DNA of 64,000 nt from Streptomyces sp. CG4 (GCF_041080655.1 NZ_CP163525.1:806001-870000); one strand, 5' to 3'; counted from the stretch's first letter, positions 44,557 to 54,215 are shown. Notes: generated by a model from the sequence alone, not told the origin. A program made the numbers and translations.

Positions 44557-46422
44557 TCACTGCTGGGACTGCGCGTGGTGGCGGATCAGTGTCTGCCAGC
44601 GCCGCTCAAAGTCGATGGCCTGCTCGACAATGTAGTCGGTGGTGAGGGGCTTGTTGTGCTGCGCGGTGATCCCGTGGGCTGCGCATTCCTGCGCAATGGC
44701 GTCGAGCGACGGACTTTCGTTGCGCACCCGCTGTTCCGCCCAGACGTTGTAGACACGGAACGGCAAGAGGTAGCGGCGCAGGGTGGACGGGCTGACCGGC
44801 TTTCCGCCGCGGCCGGTCATGCCCTTCTTGATAGCAAGGTAGGCGGAGAGCCGCTCGGCCTTGGGTTCCTCGCCGTGCTCGGTCTGGTACTCCGTCCAGG
44901 CGAGGTAGTAGCGGTCGACGGTGGTGAGGGCGGCGGGCTCCCCGGCCGCGTTGTCCTCGCCCGGCGGGTCGTCGATGGGGGCGCTCACCCTGGGGCTGCG
45001 CGTCTTCTTGGCAGGGTGCGCGCCCGCGTCGGCCGGTGTCTCCTCAGACTCGTCCTCCTGTGGGAGGGGATCGTCGGAGAGCGCCTGTGCGGCGGCCGCG
45101 GCTGCTTCCTCGGTAGCGGGCGGTTCCGTCTCGTCGAACTCGCGCTGCCGGAAAGTGGAGACGAAGTCCTCCAGGTCTGCGCCCGTGATGGGTTGGCCGT
45201 TGCCGCCGGTGATCTGGTCCCGCTCGTAGACGTACGTGGCAAGGGCGGCGGCATCGGGGTAGGCCCGATGTTCCTGCGCGTACGTGAGCCAGGCGTTGTA
45301 GAAGTAGTCACCCCATCCGTCGTCCGCGTCGTGCGGGCCTTGGTGTTCGGGCCCGTTCTCAGCTAAGGGCGTGTGACGCTGTCTGAGAAGTCGCAGCAGG
45401 GGGGCGAGTTGCTCGTCGGACAGTGGCTCGCCGGCCACGGTGGCGATGCCGTACTGGTCTTGGAGCCACAGAGCGAACTGCGGGCTCGTGGGCTCGAATC
45501 CGAAGGCAGCCAGCCAGTCCTGATAGGCGTTGGCCAGATGTTGGACGCCTTCTTCGTCCGCAAGGTCGTGCGACGACTCAGGGTGCGCGGTCCGCGGCTG
45601 CTCCACCGACTGGGGCTGCACGCCGCGCGCCTGCCCCAATTCCTTCTCCTGGTCGACGGCAGCCTCGAGTTCGGGGCTCTGCCGCTGCGCCGGCACCGGG
45701 GTCGGCCCGACGGTGAACTGAATCGGTGGCTCGTCAATGCCCGCGGCGGCGAGGCCGGCCGGGGCCGTCTCCGCCAGGGGAACGCCGTAGCGGGCCAGGC
45801 GCAGCGGCATCAGGGACTCCACCGGGGCCTTGCGGCGCCAGGCGCGGCCGTAGCGGGAGCGCAGGCGGGCCTGGTAGACGAGACGTTCCTGTTCGAGCCT
45901 GATGACCTGGTCGTAGGAGCGCAGTTCCCACAGCTTCATCCGGCGCCACAGGAGGAACGTCGGAACCGGGGAGAGCAGCCAGCGGGTGAGGCGGACGCCC
46001 TCCATGTGCTTGTCGGCCGTGATGTCGGCGATCCGGCCGATCGCGTGGCGGGCGGCCTCGACCGCGACCACGAACAGGATCGGGATCACCGCGTGCATGC
46101 CGACACCCAGCGGGTCCGGCCAGGCGGCCGCGCCGTTGAACGCGATCGTCGCCGCCGTCAGAAGCCACGCCGTCTGGCGCAGCAGCGGGAAGGGGATACG
46201 GATCCAGGTCAGCAGCAGGTCCAGGGCCAGCAGGACACAGATACCCGCGTCGATGCCGACCGGGAACACATAGGAGAAGTTCCCGAAGCCCTTCTTGATG
46301 GCTAGCTCACGGACGGCCGCGTACGAGCCGGCGAAGCCGATACCGGCGATGATCAAGGCGCCGGAAACGACCACGCCTATGAGTACGCGGTGCATCCGAG
46401 TCAGCTGCGGTGGCGCGGCCAC
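44557..46422 (-). CDS. DUF2637-domain membrane protein
   Basis: A 621-residue protein. The N-terminal 130 residues hold four helices (LIGVVVSGALIIAGIGFAGS, FPVGIDAGICVLLALDLLLT, TAWLLTAATIAFNGAAAW, AVIPILFVVAVEAARHAIG) in the DUF2637 arrangement. These proteins are typical of Streptomyces conjugative elements and plasmids (SpdB-like context). The long cytoplasmic tail is acidic and contains two or three related blocks (YQDWLAAFGFEPTSPQFALW, YFYNAWLTYAQEHRAYPDAA, YYLAWTEYQTEHGEEPKAER), a repeat unit perhaps for protein contacts. Function is inferred only as transfer- or membrane-associated. Confidence 0.78.
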   Translation of the reverse strand: MAAPPQLTRMHRVLIGVVVSGALIIAGIGFAGSYAAVRELAIKKGFGNFSYVFPVGIDAGICVLLALDLLLTWIRIPFPLLRQTAWLLTAATIAFNGAAAWPDPLGVGMHAVIPILFVVAVEAARHAIGRIADITADKHMEGVRLTRWLLSPVPTFLLWRRMKLWELRSYDQVIRLEQERLVYQARLRSRYGRAWRRKAPVESLMPLRLARYGVPLAETAPAGLAAAGIDEPPIQFTVGPTPVPAQRQSPELEAAVDQEKELGQARGVQPQSVEQPRTAHPESSHDLADEEGVQHLANAYQDWLAAFGFEPTSPQFALWLQDQYGIATVAGEPLSDEQLAPLLRLLRQRHTPLAENGPEHQGPHDADDGWGDYFYNAWLTYAQEHRAYPDAAALATYVYERDQITGGNGQPITGADLEDFVSTFRQREFDETEPPATEEAAAAAAQALSDDPLPQEDESEETPADAGAHPAKKTRSPRVSAPIDDPPGEDNAAGEPAALTTVDRYYLAWTEYQTEHGEEPKAERLSAYLAIKKGMTGRGGKPVSPSTLRRYLLPFRVYNVWAEQRVRNESPSLDAIAQECAAHGITAQHNKPLTTDYIVEQAIDFERRWQTLIRHHAQSQQ

Positions 46423-46712
46423 GTAGTACTGCCTTTCTGAATCAGTAGTGCGCAGGTTTCACCCTGTCATGTACGCCATCGGCATGGGAGGAGTTGTGCA
46501 ACGACGCTGGCCGGTTTATGGGGGACCGCCGAGCCAGCGCAGGTGTCCGCTCTCATCGAACTCAATCGACGGCGAGCTTCTGATCGAGGCCGGACTACCT
46601 TCGTTGAGACGGGTATCTATCGAGTTGTCCGCTCGTTCCTGTTGCCGGTGTCCGTTGTCATCCAATCGGGGGTTTGACAGCGAACCAGTCGTGCAACGTA
46701 TGCGCCCGCCGA

Positions 46713-47345
46713 TCACGACGGAGAGACCAATAGATGGGCCGCAAGGCCAATCATCACAGCGTTGGAAACCAGGGTGGTGCACAACCGGCCGTGAATGCCA
46801 GTCAGCACGCGCCCGAGCAGGGCGCCTCCGCCAGCGAGCAGCAACTGCCAACTCGCGGAGGCTATGAAGGCCGCCAGGACGAACACCGCCTTCTCCCACC
46901 GCTCCGGCGCCGTGGTTCCCTGGCCGGCGAGTACCAGCGCCGCGAAGTAGACCACGGTGATCGGGTTCATCATCGTGATGCCCAAGAGCACGAGATACGC
47001 CCGAGCGGGACTCATGAGTTCCCGGTCGGCCCTGCTGGTGACCTTTCGCTCGCGGTACTGGGCGATGGCCTTCACAGCGCTCCGGCACGCCAGCGCAATG
47101 AGGACCAGGGCCGATGCCCAATGCAGGGGCAGCGCGATCGGCCTGATCGCCGGTGCGAGCGCTGAACCTCCGACCATGGAAATCAGCCCATAGAGGCCGT
47201 CAGCGGTCGCGACGCCCAAAGCGGCGCAAGCACCAACCTTCAACGACGTCCGCGCGGTGAGGGCCACGAGATACGTCGCGACCGCTCCCACCGGCATGGC
47301 GATGCCATAGCCGGCCAGGAGCCCTGCGACCAGGGCCGCGCTCAC
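46713..47345 (-). CDS. LysE-family amino-acid exporter
   Basis: A 210-residue protein with six hydrophobic segments. The family features are YGIAMPVGAVATYLVALTAR at the start and YLVLLGITMMNPITVVYFAA in the middle, with the conserved NP motif. It should export amino acids or related metabolites. GTG 47345 is the start. A 35-codon frame from ATG 47449 ends in a GTGA overlap with this start and may be a leader peptide. Confidence 0.85.
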   Translation of the reverse strand: MSAALVAGLLAGYGIAMPVGAVATYLVALTARTSLKVGACAALGVATADGLYGLISMVGGSALAPAIRPIALPLHWASALVLIALACRSAVKAIAQYRERKVTSRADRELMSPARAYLVLLGITMMNPITVVYFAALVLAGQGTTAPERWEKAVFVLAAFIASASWQLLLAGGGALLGRVLTGIHGRLCTTLVSNAVMIGLAAHLLVSPS

Positions 47346-47504
47346 GCGTGGCGCAGCGTTGACCTCCTCGGACAGCCGGACTGCTGCCGGCCCCGCCCCG
47401 CGCCAGCGGAGGAGGTCATCGGCAGCAGGGAAGCGGTCGTCGTGGTCATGGGCAGATCCTCTGGGGCATCCAGCCGCCTGGGCAACCCAATTTTCCGGCT
47501 GCAG

Positions 47505-47590
47505 CTAGTACTCCAGCTGTAGATCGTGATCTTCATGGCTGGCCGGGTGGCTTGCCGCTGGTAGCGGCGGGTGCTGTCCCAGGCGGCTGC
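47505..47590 (-). mobile_element. Right-end remnant of an IS701-family element
   Basis: The minus strand reads PLPAASHPASHEDHDLQLEY and a TAG formed by CTAG at 47505-47508. This is nearly the same as the end of the IS701 copy at 57040-57090 (YQRQAATSHEDHDLQLEY then TAG). Only the last 25 or so codons and the terminal repeat remain. Confidence 0.72.
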
Positions 47591-47594
47591 CTCG

Positions 47595-48085
47595 GGGCTG
47601 GGGGCACCGCCGCTCCGGCGGCGCCTTCGGGCCTCGGTCTGCGCCCACACGCCCCCGTGCCGGCAGAAGACGGTTCCGATCACGGCGACCGGCTTCCCGG
47701 TCAGGGCAAAGGCGCCGCAGGGCCGTGGTGGAAACGCAGCCGGAGGTGGAGGTCCCGGAGGCGCGCGACGCCTGGGACAGCGGGACAGCCAGTCGATGCC
47801 GTTCTCCAAGACCGTGGACATCGTGCCGCTGCACCCCGGGGTGCCAGGACGAAGGCGTCCGCGGCGCCGGCCATGTCACGCAGGCGCCCGGCGCGGGCGG
47901 CGAGCCGAGGGTGTCGATGTCCTCGTCGGAGAAGGGCAGCCCGGCCATGCCTTAGCAGATCTCGGCCGTGATGCCTTTGGGCGCCAGTTTCACGACAGGC
48001 TCGGCGAGTTGTCGATAGTGACAGCTGGAGCGCGGGCCGCCGACGCGGATGGCCACGCGGGCGGAGTAGGGCAAGTTGCCTCCCG
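47595..48085 (-). pseudogene. NADPH-dependent FMN reductase remnant
   Basis: Pieces in several frames line up with one flavodoxin-fold reductase: VAIRVGGPRSSCHYRQLAEP, VVKLAPKGITAEIC, TAA at 47952-47954, then LPFSDEDIDTLGS, then VLENGIDWLSR and LTGKPVAVIGTVFCRHGGVW. The TAA, at least two frameshifts and a missing C-terminus show that it is dead. Its 3' end is cut by the IS701 remnant. Confidence 0.65.
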
Positions 48086-48154
48086 GTGCTGCGGGGACGG
48101 GGAAACGGGATTCGATCGGTGACTGCCCCGGTCGGCCGAGCGCGCGGGCGCACC

Positions 48155-48508
48155 TCAGGAGCTGGCTATCCGCGTGATCAGGACGGCGACCGCCGTCACG
48201 CCGAACAGGGCAGCGGGGGCGAGTGCCTTCGGCGCGTCGCCGGCACGCAGGTGCGCGCGAAGGGCGCCGCCACAGACGAGCAGCAACCCGGCGGCGGCCA
48301 CAACGCCGACTGGCCAGTACCACAGGCCGACGATAAGTCCGGCCACTCCGCCCAGCTCCAGCAAGCCGATGTACCGGAAGGCTCTGACGGGGTACCCGAA
48401 GCGTTCGGCGTCGGACATGGCGGCGGGCTGTGCGAGGGCCTTGGGCAGCCCCGCGCCGACGAAGCCGAGGGCCAGGAGTGCGGTCAGGACCACGGTGGCG
48501 ATGAACAT
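48155..48508 (-). CDS. DoxX-family membrane protein
   Basis: A 117-residue protein with four helices: ATVVLTALLALGFVGAGLPK, YIGLLELGGVAGLIVGLWYW, VGVVAAAGLLLVCGGALRAH and FGVTAVAVLITRIA. This is the DoxX pattern, often in redox-stress operons. It follows the pirin gene (gap 88 nt) on the same strand and is probably co-regulated by the MarR operator at 49527-49578. Confidence 0.82.
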   Translation of the reverse strand: MFIATVVLTALLALGFVGAGLPKALAQPAAMSDAERFGYPVRAFRYIGLLELGGVAGLIVGLWYWPVGVVAAAGLLLVCGGALRAHLRAGDAPKALAPAALFGVTAVAVLITRIASS

Positions 48509-48596
48509 CGGATACCTCACGAGAGTCGGTTGGCGCTGCGGTAGCACGGGCGGGAGAGGGACGGATGCCCTTGGCAGAGGGACTTTCGGGCGGCGC

Positions 48597-49487
48597 TCAC
48601 CGGTACCGCAGACGCGCCTGGCGGGGGATGTCGCCGAACTTGCCGCTGTGGAAGTCGCGGAAGGCCTGCTCGATCTCATCAGGGCTGTTCATGACGAACG
48701 GACCGCCCATCGCCACCGGCTGCCGGATCGGCGGGCCCGAGTAGACCATGACGGTGGCAGGGGTGTCGCCGTCAGCGGCGAGGAGGTCGACAGCGGAGTC
48801 CAAGGCGCCTGGGACCGGGTCGGACCAGGCGGTCTGCCCCTGGGCGACGGGTCGCCCGGCAATCCGCACTATCCCGGCCAGGACGTGGAGGAAGGCACGG
48901 TCGCGGCCCGGCAGGATGTGCTTGTAGCGCTGTCCGGGGGTGAGCGTGAGCAGTGCGCCGGAGATCGGCCAGTGCGTCTTGGCGGGTCCGACCGTGTCGC
49001 CGACCCGGCCGGCAATGACGTCGATGCGCACGCCGTCGTGTTCGATGACGGGGCGGTCGGCAGCCAGCAGATCCTGGTAGCGGTTGTCGACCATCTTCAA
49101 CTCCGCGGGCAGGTTCACCCACAACTGCAAGGTGTGCGCCCGCTCGTTACGGAACGCGAGCTCACGGTGGATGATCCCGCGGCCGGCCGTCATCCACTGC
49201 ACGTCCCCCGCCCCGAGTGCACCGGCGTGGCCGACATTGTCCCCGTGCTCCAGCACTCCGTCGGCCACAGTGGTGACGGTCTCCAGGCCCCGGTGGGGAT
49301 GCCATTCGAAGCCCGGCGATGAGAACAAGTCCTCGCTCAGCGCCAGGAACGGGTCGGTCAGCTCGGGCTGGAACGGCGCGATGATCACGTTCTTGTCGTC
49401 GACCTGCGCGTCCGGGCCAACGTGCAACTTGCCGTGGATCCGGTCGACTCCGCGGCCCACCTGGATGCGGTCCGAATTCACCGCCAC
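48597..49487 (-). CDS. Pirin-family protein
   Basis: A 296-residue bicupin. The N-terminal cupin has the metal-binding pattern FEWHPHRGLETVTTVADGVL, HGDNVGHAGALGAGDVQWMT and RGIIHRELAF, typical of pirins (quercetinase-like or regulatory iron proteins). GTG 49487 lies 108 nt from the divergent MarR gene. The inverted operator pair between them suggests control by redox or phenolic signals. Confidence 0.88.
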   Translation of the reverse strand: MAVNSDRIQVGRGVDRIHGKLHVGPDAQVDDKNVIIAPFQPELTDPFLALSEDLFSSPGFEWHPHRGLETVTTVADGVLEHGDNVGHAGALGAGDVQWMTAGRGIIHRELAFRNERAHTLQLWVNLPAELKMVDNRYQDLLAADRPVIEHDGVRIDVIAGRVGDTVGPAKTHWPISGALLTLTPGQRYKHILPGRDRAFLHVLAGIVRIAGRPVAQGQTAWSDPVPGALDSAVDLLAADGDTPATVMVYSGPPIRQPVAMGGPFVMNSPDEIEQAFRDFHSGKFGDIPRQARLRYR

Positions 49488-49526
49488 GGCTGCCTCCTCT
49501 CGTCAACCGCCCCGCAACAGGGAGTC

Positions 49527-49578
49527 GAGTTGATGTGTCACCTCGAAAGTAGGTGCGTTCGAGGTGATGTGTCAACTC
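49527..49578. promoter_or_regulatory. Inverted operator pair between pirin and MarR genes
   Basis: GTTGATGTGTCACCTCGA (from 49529) and, inverted, TCGAGGTGATGTGTCAAC (to 49576) form two arms 10 bp apart. Each arm itself contains a TGATGTGTCA-like core. The same motif pair recurs at 52368-52417 before the cupin gene, so it is most likely the binding site of the MarR protein encoded at 49596. Confidence 0.75.
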
Positions 49579-49595
49579 GCTGGTAGGATGGCCTC

Positions 49596-50108
49596 ATGTC
49601 GAACGAGAAAGCCCCGGGGGATGCGAAGGCTTCCAGCTCCAGGGCGCCGCGCCGGGCGGTCAGTGAGGAGGAAATGCGTCACTGGCGGAACTTCTTCGCC
49701 ATGCAGGAACTGCTGCGCGGCCGGATCGAGCAGCAGCTCCAGGCCGACAACGGCCTGTCGAACGCCGACTACACGGTCCTGGTCGCACTCTCCGAGGCTC
49801 CCGAGGGCCGCGCGCGTGCCTTCGAACTTGGCCGAGGTCTCGGCTGGGAGAAGAGCCGCCTGCACCACCAGCTCACCCGTATGTCCAAGCGCGGGCTGGT
49901 GGAGCGCGAGGCAGGCCCGTCTCGCGCCATGTACGTGGGCATCACCCCCGAGGGCCGATCAGCCCTGCGGCGGGCGGCCCCCGGTCATACCCGGGAGATC
50001 CGGCGCCTGGTCCTGGATCGCATCACTCCAAAGCAGCTCGCCCAGCTCGGAGAGATCTCCGCCGTGCTCCTCGAGGGCCTGCAGAACGAGGTCACGCCCA
50101 ACGCGTAG
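49596..50108 (+). CDS. MarR-family transcriptional regulator
   Basis: A 170-residue protein with a winged helix: YTVLVALSEAPEGRARAFEL, LGRGLGWEKSRLHHQLTRMS and the wing KRGLVEREAGPSRAMYVGIT. It is flanked by long dimerisation helices, as in MarR. It starts 18 nt after an operator arm, so autoregulation is likely. It is the probable common regulator of the pirin/DoxX operon and the cupin/hydrolase operon. Confidence 0.87.
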   Translation: MSNEKAPGDAKASSSRAPRRAVSEEEMRHWRNFFAMQELLRGRIEQQLQADNGLSNADYTVLVALSEAPEGRARAFELGRGLGWEKSRLHHQLTRMSKRGLVEREAGPSRAMYVGITPEGRSALRRAAPGHTREIRRLVLDRITPKQLAQLGEISAVLLEGLQNEVTPNA

Positions 50109-50238
50109 GTGTGGTTCCCGGTTCGCAGCGCGCGCGAGCAGCGTGAGCGTTTCCCGCAGCACAGGTGGCGGGCCGCGCGGGCCAGATCGTGGGCATGGCG
50201 CCGGGCATGGCCGGCCGGCCGGCGTGCGGGAAGGGGGA

Positions 50239-50542
50239 TGACGGGCGGAGTGCGGCTGATGGTCGCCGGACTGTTCTCGGCCAGCGCCGCCGCGGCCGAG
50301 CGGTGCTGGGCCGAGCTGGTCACAGCCCTGCGCGGCGTGCGGAGCGAGCAGACGATGACCACTCTGCTCGTCCCAAGCCCCGGCCGGCTGACCGTGGACG
50401 TCCGCTTCGAACAGTTCGTGGACACAGACCCCAGGAGCAAGCTATCGGCGTCCTGCGCCTGGACAACGCCACCAACACCACGCCCTCCGACATCACGCCT
50501 GGGACCCCGCTCCGCCCCGTCACACTACTGCTCACCAGCTGA
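50239..50542 (+). pseudogene. Possible frameshifted small gene
   Basis: Coding-like MTGGVRLMVAGLFSASAAAA, TALRGVRSEQTMTTLLVPSP and LTVDVRFEQFVDTDPRSK in one frame continue after about 50445 in another frame as AIGVLRLDNATNTTPSDITP to a TGA. Joined they would make about 100 residues of unrecognised type. The rest of 50109-50713 holds nothing I can support. Confidence 0.3.
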
Positions 50543-50713
50543 AATACGACTTTGCCGGGGCTCTGCCTCACCGCCGGCCCTCGCCGGATCGGAGCCATCG
50601 TCAAAACCGCACTCGTACTCACCTGTTTCCGACACGACAGACGCACGTGACATCCGTTGAGATCAACTCAATGGGCCAGGGCTGTCGGCTGTTGTCCGGC
50701 GATACTGCCCAGG

Positions 50714-51610
50714 TCAGGCGGGGAGGAAGTGCACGATCTCCTTGAGGAGAGCCTGGGGTGCTTCTTCGGAGAGGTAATGCCCCGCACCGGGAAGCACGGC
50801 TCCGATGACGTCGTCGGCGACCGCGCGGACGGTCTGTTCGACTTGGTGGCCGAGGCTTCGTTCGCCGCCGATGGCAAGGACGGGCATGGGGAGGGGTCCG
50901 TTGTTCACACGGGCCAGCAGCTGCCTTGGGGAGTCGGTGTCGCGGTAGAACTCGAAGCTCGCGCGGAGTGCGGCGGGGTCACGCAGGATACTCACGTAGA
51001 CGTCGACCGCCTCCTGGGGGATCGACGTCGGGGAGGCGGCTTTGGAGGCGAACTGGTGGCCGAAGTAGATCTCCTCCCGGCCGGAGACCATGCGCTCGTT
51101 GATCTCGTCGAGACTGTTGAACGCGAAATGCCACAGGAGCGCGTTCTGGGCCCGGTCCTCCAGCAGCGACGGCAGCGGGGGGACTCCGGGCAGGGTCGCC
51201 TCGGCCAGGACGAGGCGGGTGACGCGGTCGGGGTGGTCGGCGGCGAGGACGTAGCCGACGAACATGCCGAGGTCCGCGCCGACCACGGCATAGCGTTCGT
51301 GTCCCAGCTGTGCCATCAGCTCTGCCATGTCGGAGGCGAGAGTGGCGCCGTCGTATCCCGACGCGGGCTTGTCCGAGCCGCCCTGACCGCGGAGGTCGGC
51401 CGCGATGACGGTGAAGCGCTCGGCCAGCTGCGGCATGATCAGCCGCCATTCGTACCAGAACTGCGGCCATCCGGGCAGCAGGAGGAGGGCCGGTCCGCTG
51501 CCGCCCACCACGGCGTGGACGGTTATGCCGTTCACCCGCAGGTAGCGGCTTTCGAACGTGCCGGTGAAGCCTGTGGGCAGGCCGGGAACATCGGTTACCG
51601 CATGCGTCAT
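50714..51610 (-). CDS. Alpha/beta hydrolase (epoxide hydrolase-like)
   Basis: A 298-residue enzyme. The oxyanion block is GPALLLLPGWPQFWYEWRLI (HGxP altered to LPGWP). The nucleophile elbow is VVGADLGMFVGYV, with Asp as in epoxide hydrolases and dehalogenases, and the C-terminal His is in LPGAGHYLSEEAP. The cap segment holds two Tyr residues. It follows the cupin gene by about 50 nt and shares its MarR-type operator, suggesting detoxification of a reactive compound. Confidence 0.86.
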   Translation of the reverse strand: MTHAVTDVPGLPTGFTGTFESRYLRVNGITVHAVVGGSGPALLLLPGWPQFWYEWRLIMPQLAERFTVIAADLRGQGGSDKPASGYDGATLASDMAELMAQLGHERYAVVGADLGMFVGYVLAADHPDRVTRLVLAEATLPGVPPLPSLLEDRAQNALLWHFAFNSLDEINERMVSGREEIYFGHQFASKAASPTSIPQEAVDVYVSILRDPAALRASFEFYRDTDSPRQLLARVNNGPLPMPVLAIGGERSLGHQVEQTVRAVADDVIGAVLPGAGHYLSEEAPQALLKEIVHFLPA

Positions 51611-51658
51611 GGAGGGACTCCGTTCGTGAGTCGTGAGGTTGGGAGGAGGCCGGGGTGG

Positions 51659-52303
51659 CTATTCGGCGACCGGCGGCTTCAGTGAGCCGGGGACGCCGGC
51701 GGGGAGCATCGCGGCGATCTCGGGCGGCAGCTCCTCCAGCGCGTCGACGACCTCTGAAACCCGCTTGGCGTACTCGGGGTGGGTGCCGCGGTAGCCGCGC
51801 AGGCGGGCCAACGGCGCCAGGGCGCCGTAGAGGATCCGCTGTACCGCTCGCGGGGGCTTTGTGAAGCGGACGACATCGTCGAACTCGCGCGCCATCGCAA
51901 CGGCCTGCAGCAGTCCGGGGCGCCCGCGGTCGTCGGTCTTGCCGTCCTCGGCCAGGAAGAACAAGGTCTTGATCATCTCTTCGAAGCGCGGCTGGTCCGT
52001 CTCGACGATCACCAGGGCGGTCTCCTGCCCCGCGTTCCACCAGTCGTGCTTCACGCCCGCCGGCACCGTGATCCGGTCCCCCGGTCCGGCCTGGTCCGAC
52101 ACTCCGTCGACTTTCAGGCCGAGCAACCCCCTGACGACCGTGAAGGTCTCCGAGCCGTGCGGGTGGATGTGCTCGCCCGCGACGGCACTGTTCGGTGCGG
52201 CGTAGAGGTCCGACACCAACAGGTGCCCGTTCTCCGCGGATGCGCCTTGCCGCTTGACCCCTCGTTCGCCGGTGATGGGATTTACGACTACGTCAAAGGT
52301 CAT
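51659..52303 (-). CDS. Cupin-domain protein
   Basis: A 214-residue protein from ATG 52303 (GAGGGACACGAG upstream); the longer frame to 52366 is not needed. The cupin motifs are GEHIHPHGSETFTVVRG (metal ligands His, His, Glu) and GDRITVPAGVKHDWWNAG (His). The C-terminal helical part (RGTHPEYAKRVSEVVDALEE) is a companion domain. First gene of the operon with the alpha/beta hydrolase; the operator pair lies 65-115 nt upstream. Confidence 0.83.
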   Translation of the reverse strand: MTFDVVVNPITGERGVKRQGASAENGHLLVSDLYAAPNSAVAGEHIHPHGSETFTVVRGLLGLKVDGVSDQAGPGDRITVPAGVKHDWWNAGQETALVIVETDQPRFEEMIKTLFFLAEDGKTDDRGRPGLLQAVAMAREFDDVVRFTKPPRAVQRILYGALAPLARLRGYRGTHPEYAKRVSEVVDALEELPPEIAAMLPAGVPGSLKPPVAE

Positions 52304-52367
52304 CTCGTGTCCCTCGTTCGAAGCGTGTCGGCGCGCGATGGCTCCGCCACACGTCAGCCCAGCCATC

Positions 52368-52417
52368 GAGTTGATGTGTCACCCCGAAGCTAAGCCACTC
52401 GGGATGACACGTCAACT
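52368..52417. promoter_or_regulatory. Second copy of the MarR-type operator pair
   Basis: GTTGATGTGTCACCCCGA (from 52370) and, inverted, TCGGGATGACACGTCAACT (52399-52417) mirror the arms at 49527-49578, with the same spacing of about 10 bp. Position upstream of the cupin gene fits repression. Confidence 0.72.
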
Positions 52418-52544
52418 GGCGGGCGTATGCCGGTGGCGCGCGCCACGGCAACAGCAAGGACTCAACGCGCGGGACCTGCGCGCGACCGGCAGTGGGATGA
52501 GGCTGAGGGTGGTGCCGCTGCGAGTCGTCCATGGCCAGGTCCAC

Positions 52545-52800
52545 TCAGGAGAGCCGGTCGCACCGCCGGGACGGATGAGGCCACTGGTCGTAGACCTGCT
52601 CGTGGTCGTCGTCAGTCTGCTCATCGGCCTCGATGCTTCGCGTGTGCGTGAGAGCGTCCTCCAGTACCACACAGATTTCCCTCTCGCGCCGGGTGATGGT
52701 GTCTTCCAGGCGCTGAAGCCGCTGGTTGGCCTCGCGAGAGGCATTCGCCTCCATCGGTGAACCGTCCACAGTCACGGCGGACAGGTCCACCAGGCCGTGG
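52545..52800 (-). pseudogene. IS1182-like transposase fragment
   Basis: The minus strand reads LDLSAVTVDGSPMEANASRE-type sequence (AVTVDGSPMEANASREANQR), then LQRLEDTITRREREICVVLE and an acidic stretch. The VDG...ANAS block and following coiled segment match IS1182-family transposases. Neither end of the gene is present. Confidence 0.6.
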
Positions 52801-52892
52801 AGCGCCGGGACCACTGGAGAGCGGAGGGGCTCAACCGGGTCCAAGCCTCGCTCATCCGCTGCGGGACTGGGCTGAACTGCTGGGTGGTCTGT

Positions 52893-53045
52893 CGCTAGTG
52901 ATGGCTAGTGCGGGCACGTGCTTGGTGTCGGCGGCGCCATAGGGACCATCGCAGGTGGTGGGTGCGTCCGCGGATGGGCTGGGGCAGAATCTCGCCGCAG
53001 GTCAGCGGTACCAGGCCGGGCTGCGGGTTGATGACGGCCATGAGC
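52893..53045 (-). pseudogene. IS701-family transposase C-terminal relic
   Basis: Minus-strand codons give LVPLTCGEILPQPIRGRTHH and HHLRWSLWRRRHQARARTSH then stop. This is the same region as LVPLTCSEIRR and HHLRWSTWRRHHQARSRTSH of the copy at 56900-57050, with a deletion in the middle. It faces the opposite way to the larger IS701 element that begins at 53131. Confidence 0.65.
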
Positions 53046-54215
53046 CGAAGAATGCAGCCGAGGAGTACGCTACTGACGCGGCGTCTGCGTAACCGACGCC
53101 TCAGGCTTCTGCGCAGGCCAACTCAACGTCCTACTACTCGAGCTGCAGATCTTGATCTTGCTGGGTGAGACTGGTCCGCAGACGGAGACGGCCACCGTTG
53201 ACCATCGTGAGTTGTGTCGACAAACGAAGATCAGCCAGTGGCCGTGTGCCACAGCGTAGACCCTGCTCGCTGGCAGGACGTATTCGAGGGCCTGATGGCC
53301 AAGGTGGCGGGCAGATTCGCCCGGGTGGAACCACGCCGCCGGGCCCGGGCGTTCGTCCTGGGCCTGCTCGCGGACCTGCCGAGGAAGAACTGCTGGACGA
53401 TCGCCGAGCACGCCGGGGACGCCAGTCCGGCGGGCATGCAGCACCTGCTCAGCCGTGCATCCTGGGACGCCGACCAAGTCCGTGACGACATCAGGTACTT
53501 CGTCGTCGGTCACCTGCGGGAGGACGACGCCGTGCTGGTCGTGGATGAGACCGGTGACCTGAAGAAGGGCGCCCACAGCGTCGGGGTCCAGCGCCAGTAC
53601 ACCGGCACCGCGGGGCGGATCGAAAACTCCCAGGTCGCCGTCTACCTCGCCTACGCGACCACAGTCGGGCACGCCGCCATCGACCGCCGCCTCTACATCC
53701 CCCGCTCCTGGGCCCAGGACGTCGAGCGGTGCCGCGCGGCCCGCATCCCCGACGACCTCGAGTTCGCCACCAAACCCGCCCTGGCCGCCCAGATGATCGC
53801 CCAGGCCCTGGACGCTGGCGTGCCGGCGGGATGGGTGGCCGGTGACGAGGTCTACGGCGGCGACCCGCACCTGAGCGCCCAGCTGGAGAGGCGTCAGATC
53901 GGTTATGTCCTGGCCGTCTCCCGCAAGCGACCCGTCCCCACCCGCGCAGGCGTCTTCCGCGCTGGCAATCTGGCCCACGGCCTGCCGAAACACGCATGGC
54001 AGCGGCTCTCTGCGGGGCCCGGCGCCAAGGGGCACCGGTTCTACGACTGGGCCCAGGTCGAGATCCACACGCCAAAGTGCCCGGGGCATCGGTGGCTGCT
54101 GATCCGGCACAACCGGCGATCCGGTGAACTCGCCTTCTACCGCTGCTACTCGGCCCGCCTGGTCCCACTGGCCACGCTGGTCAAGGTGGCCGGGCGCCGC
54201 TGGGCGGTCGAGATG

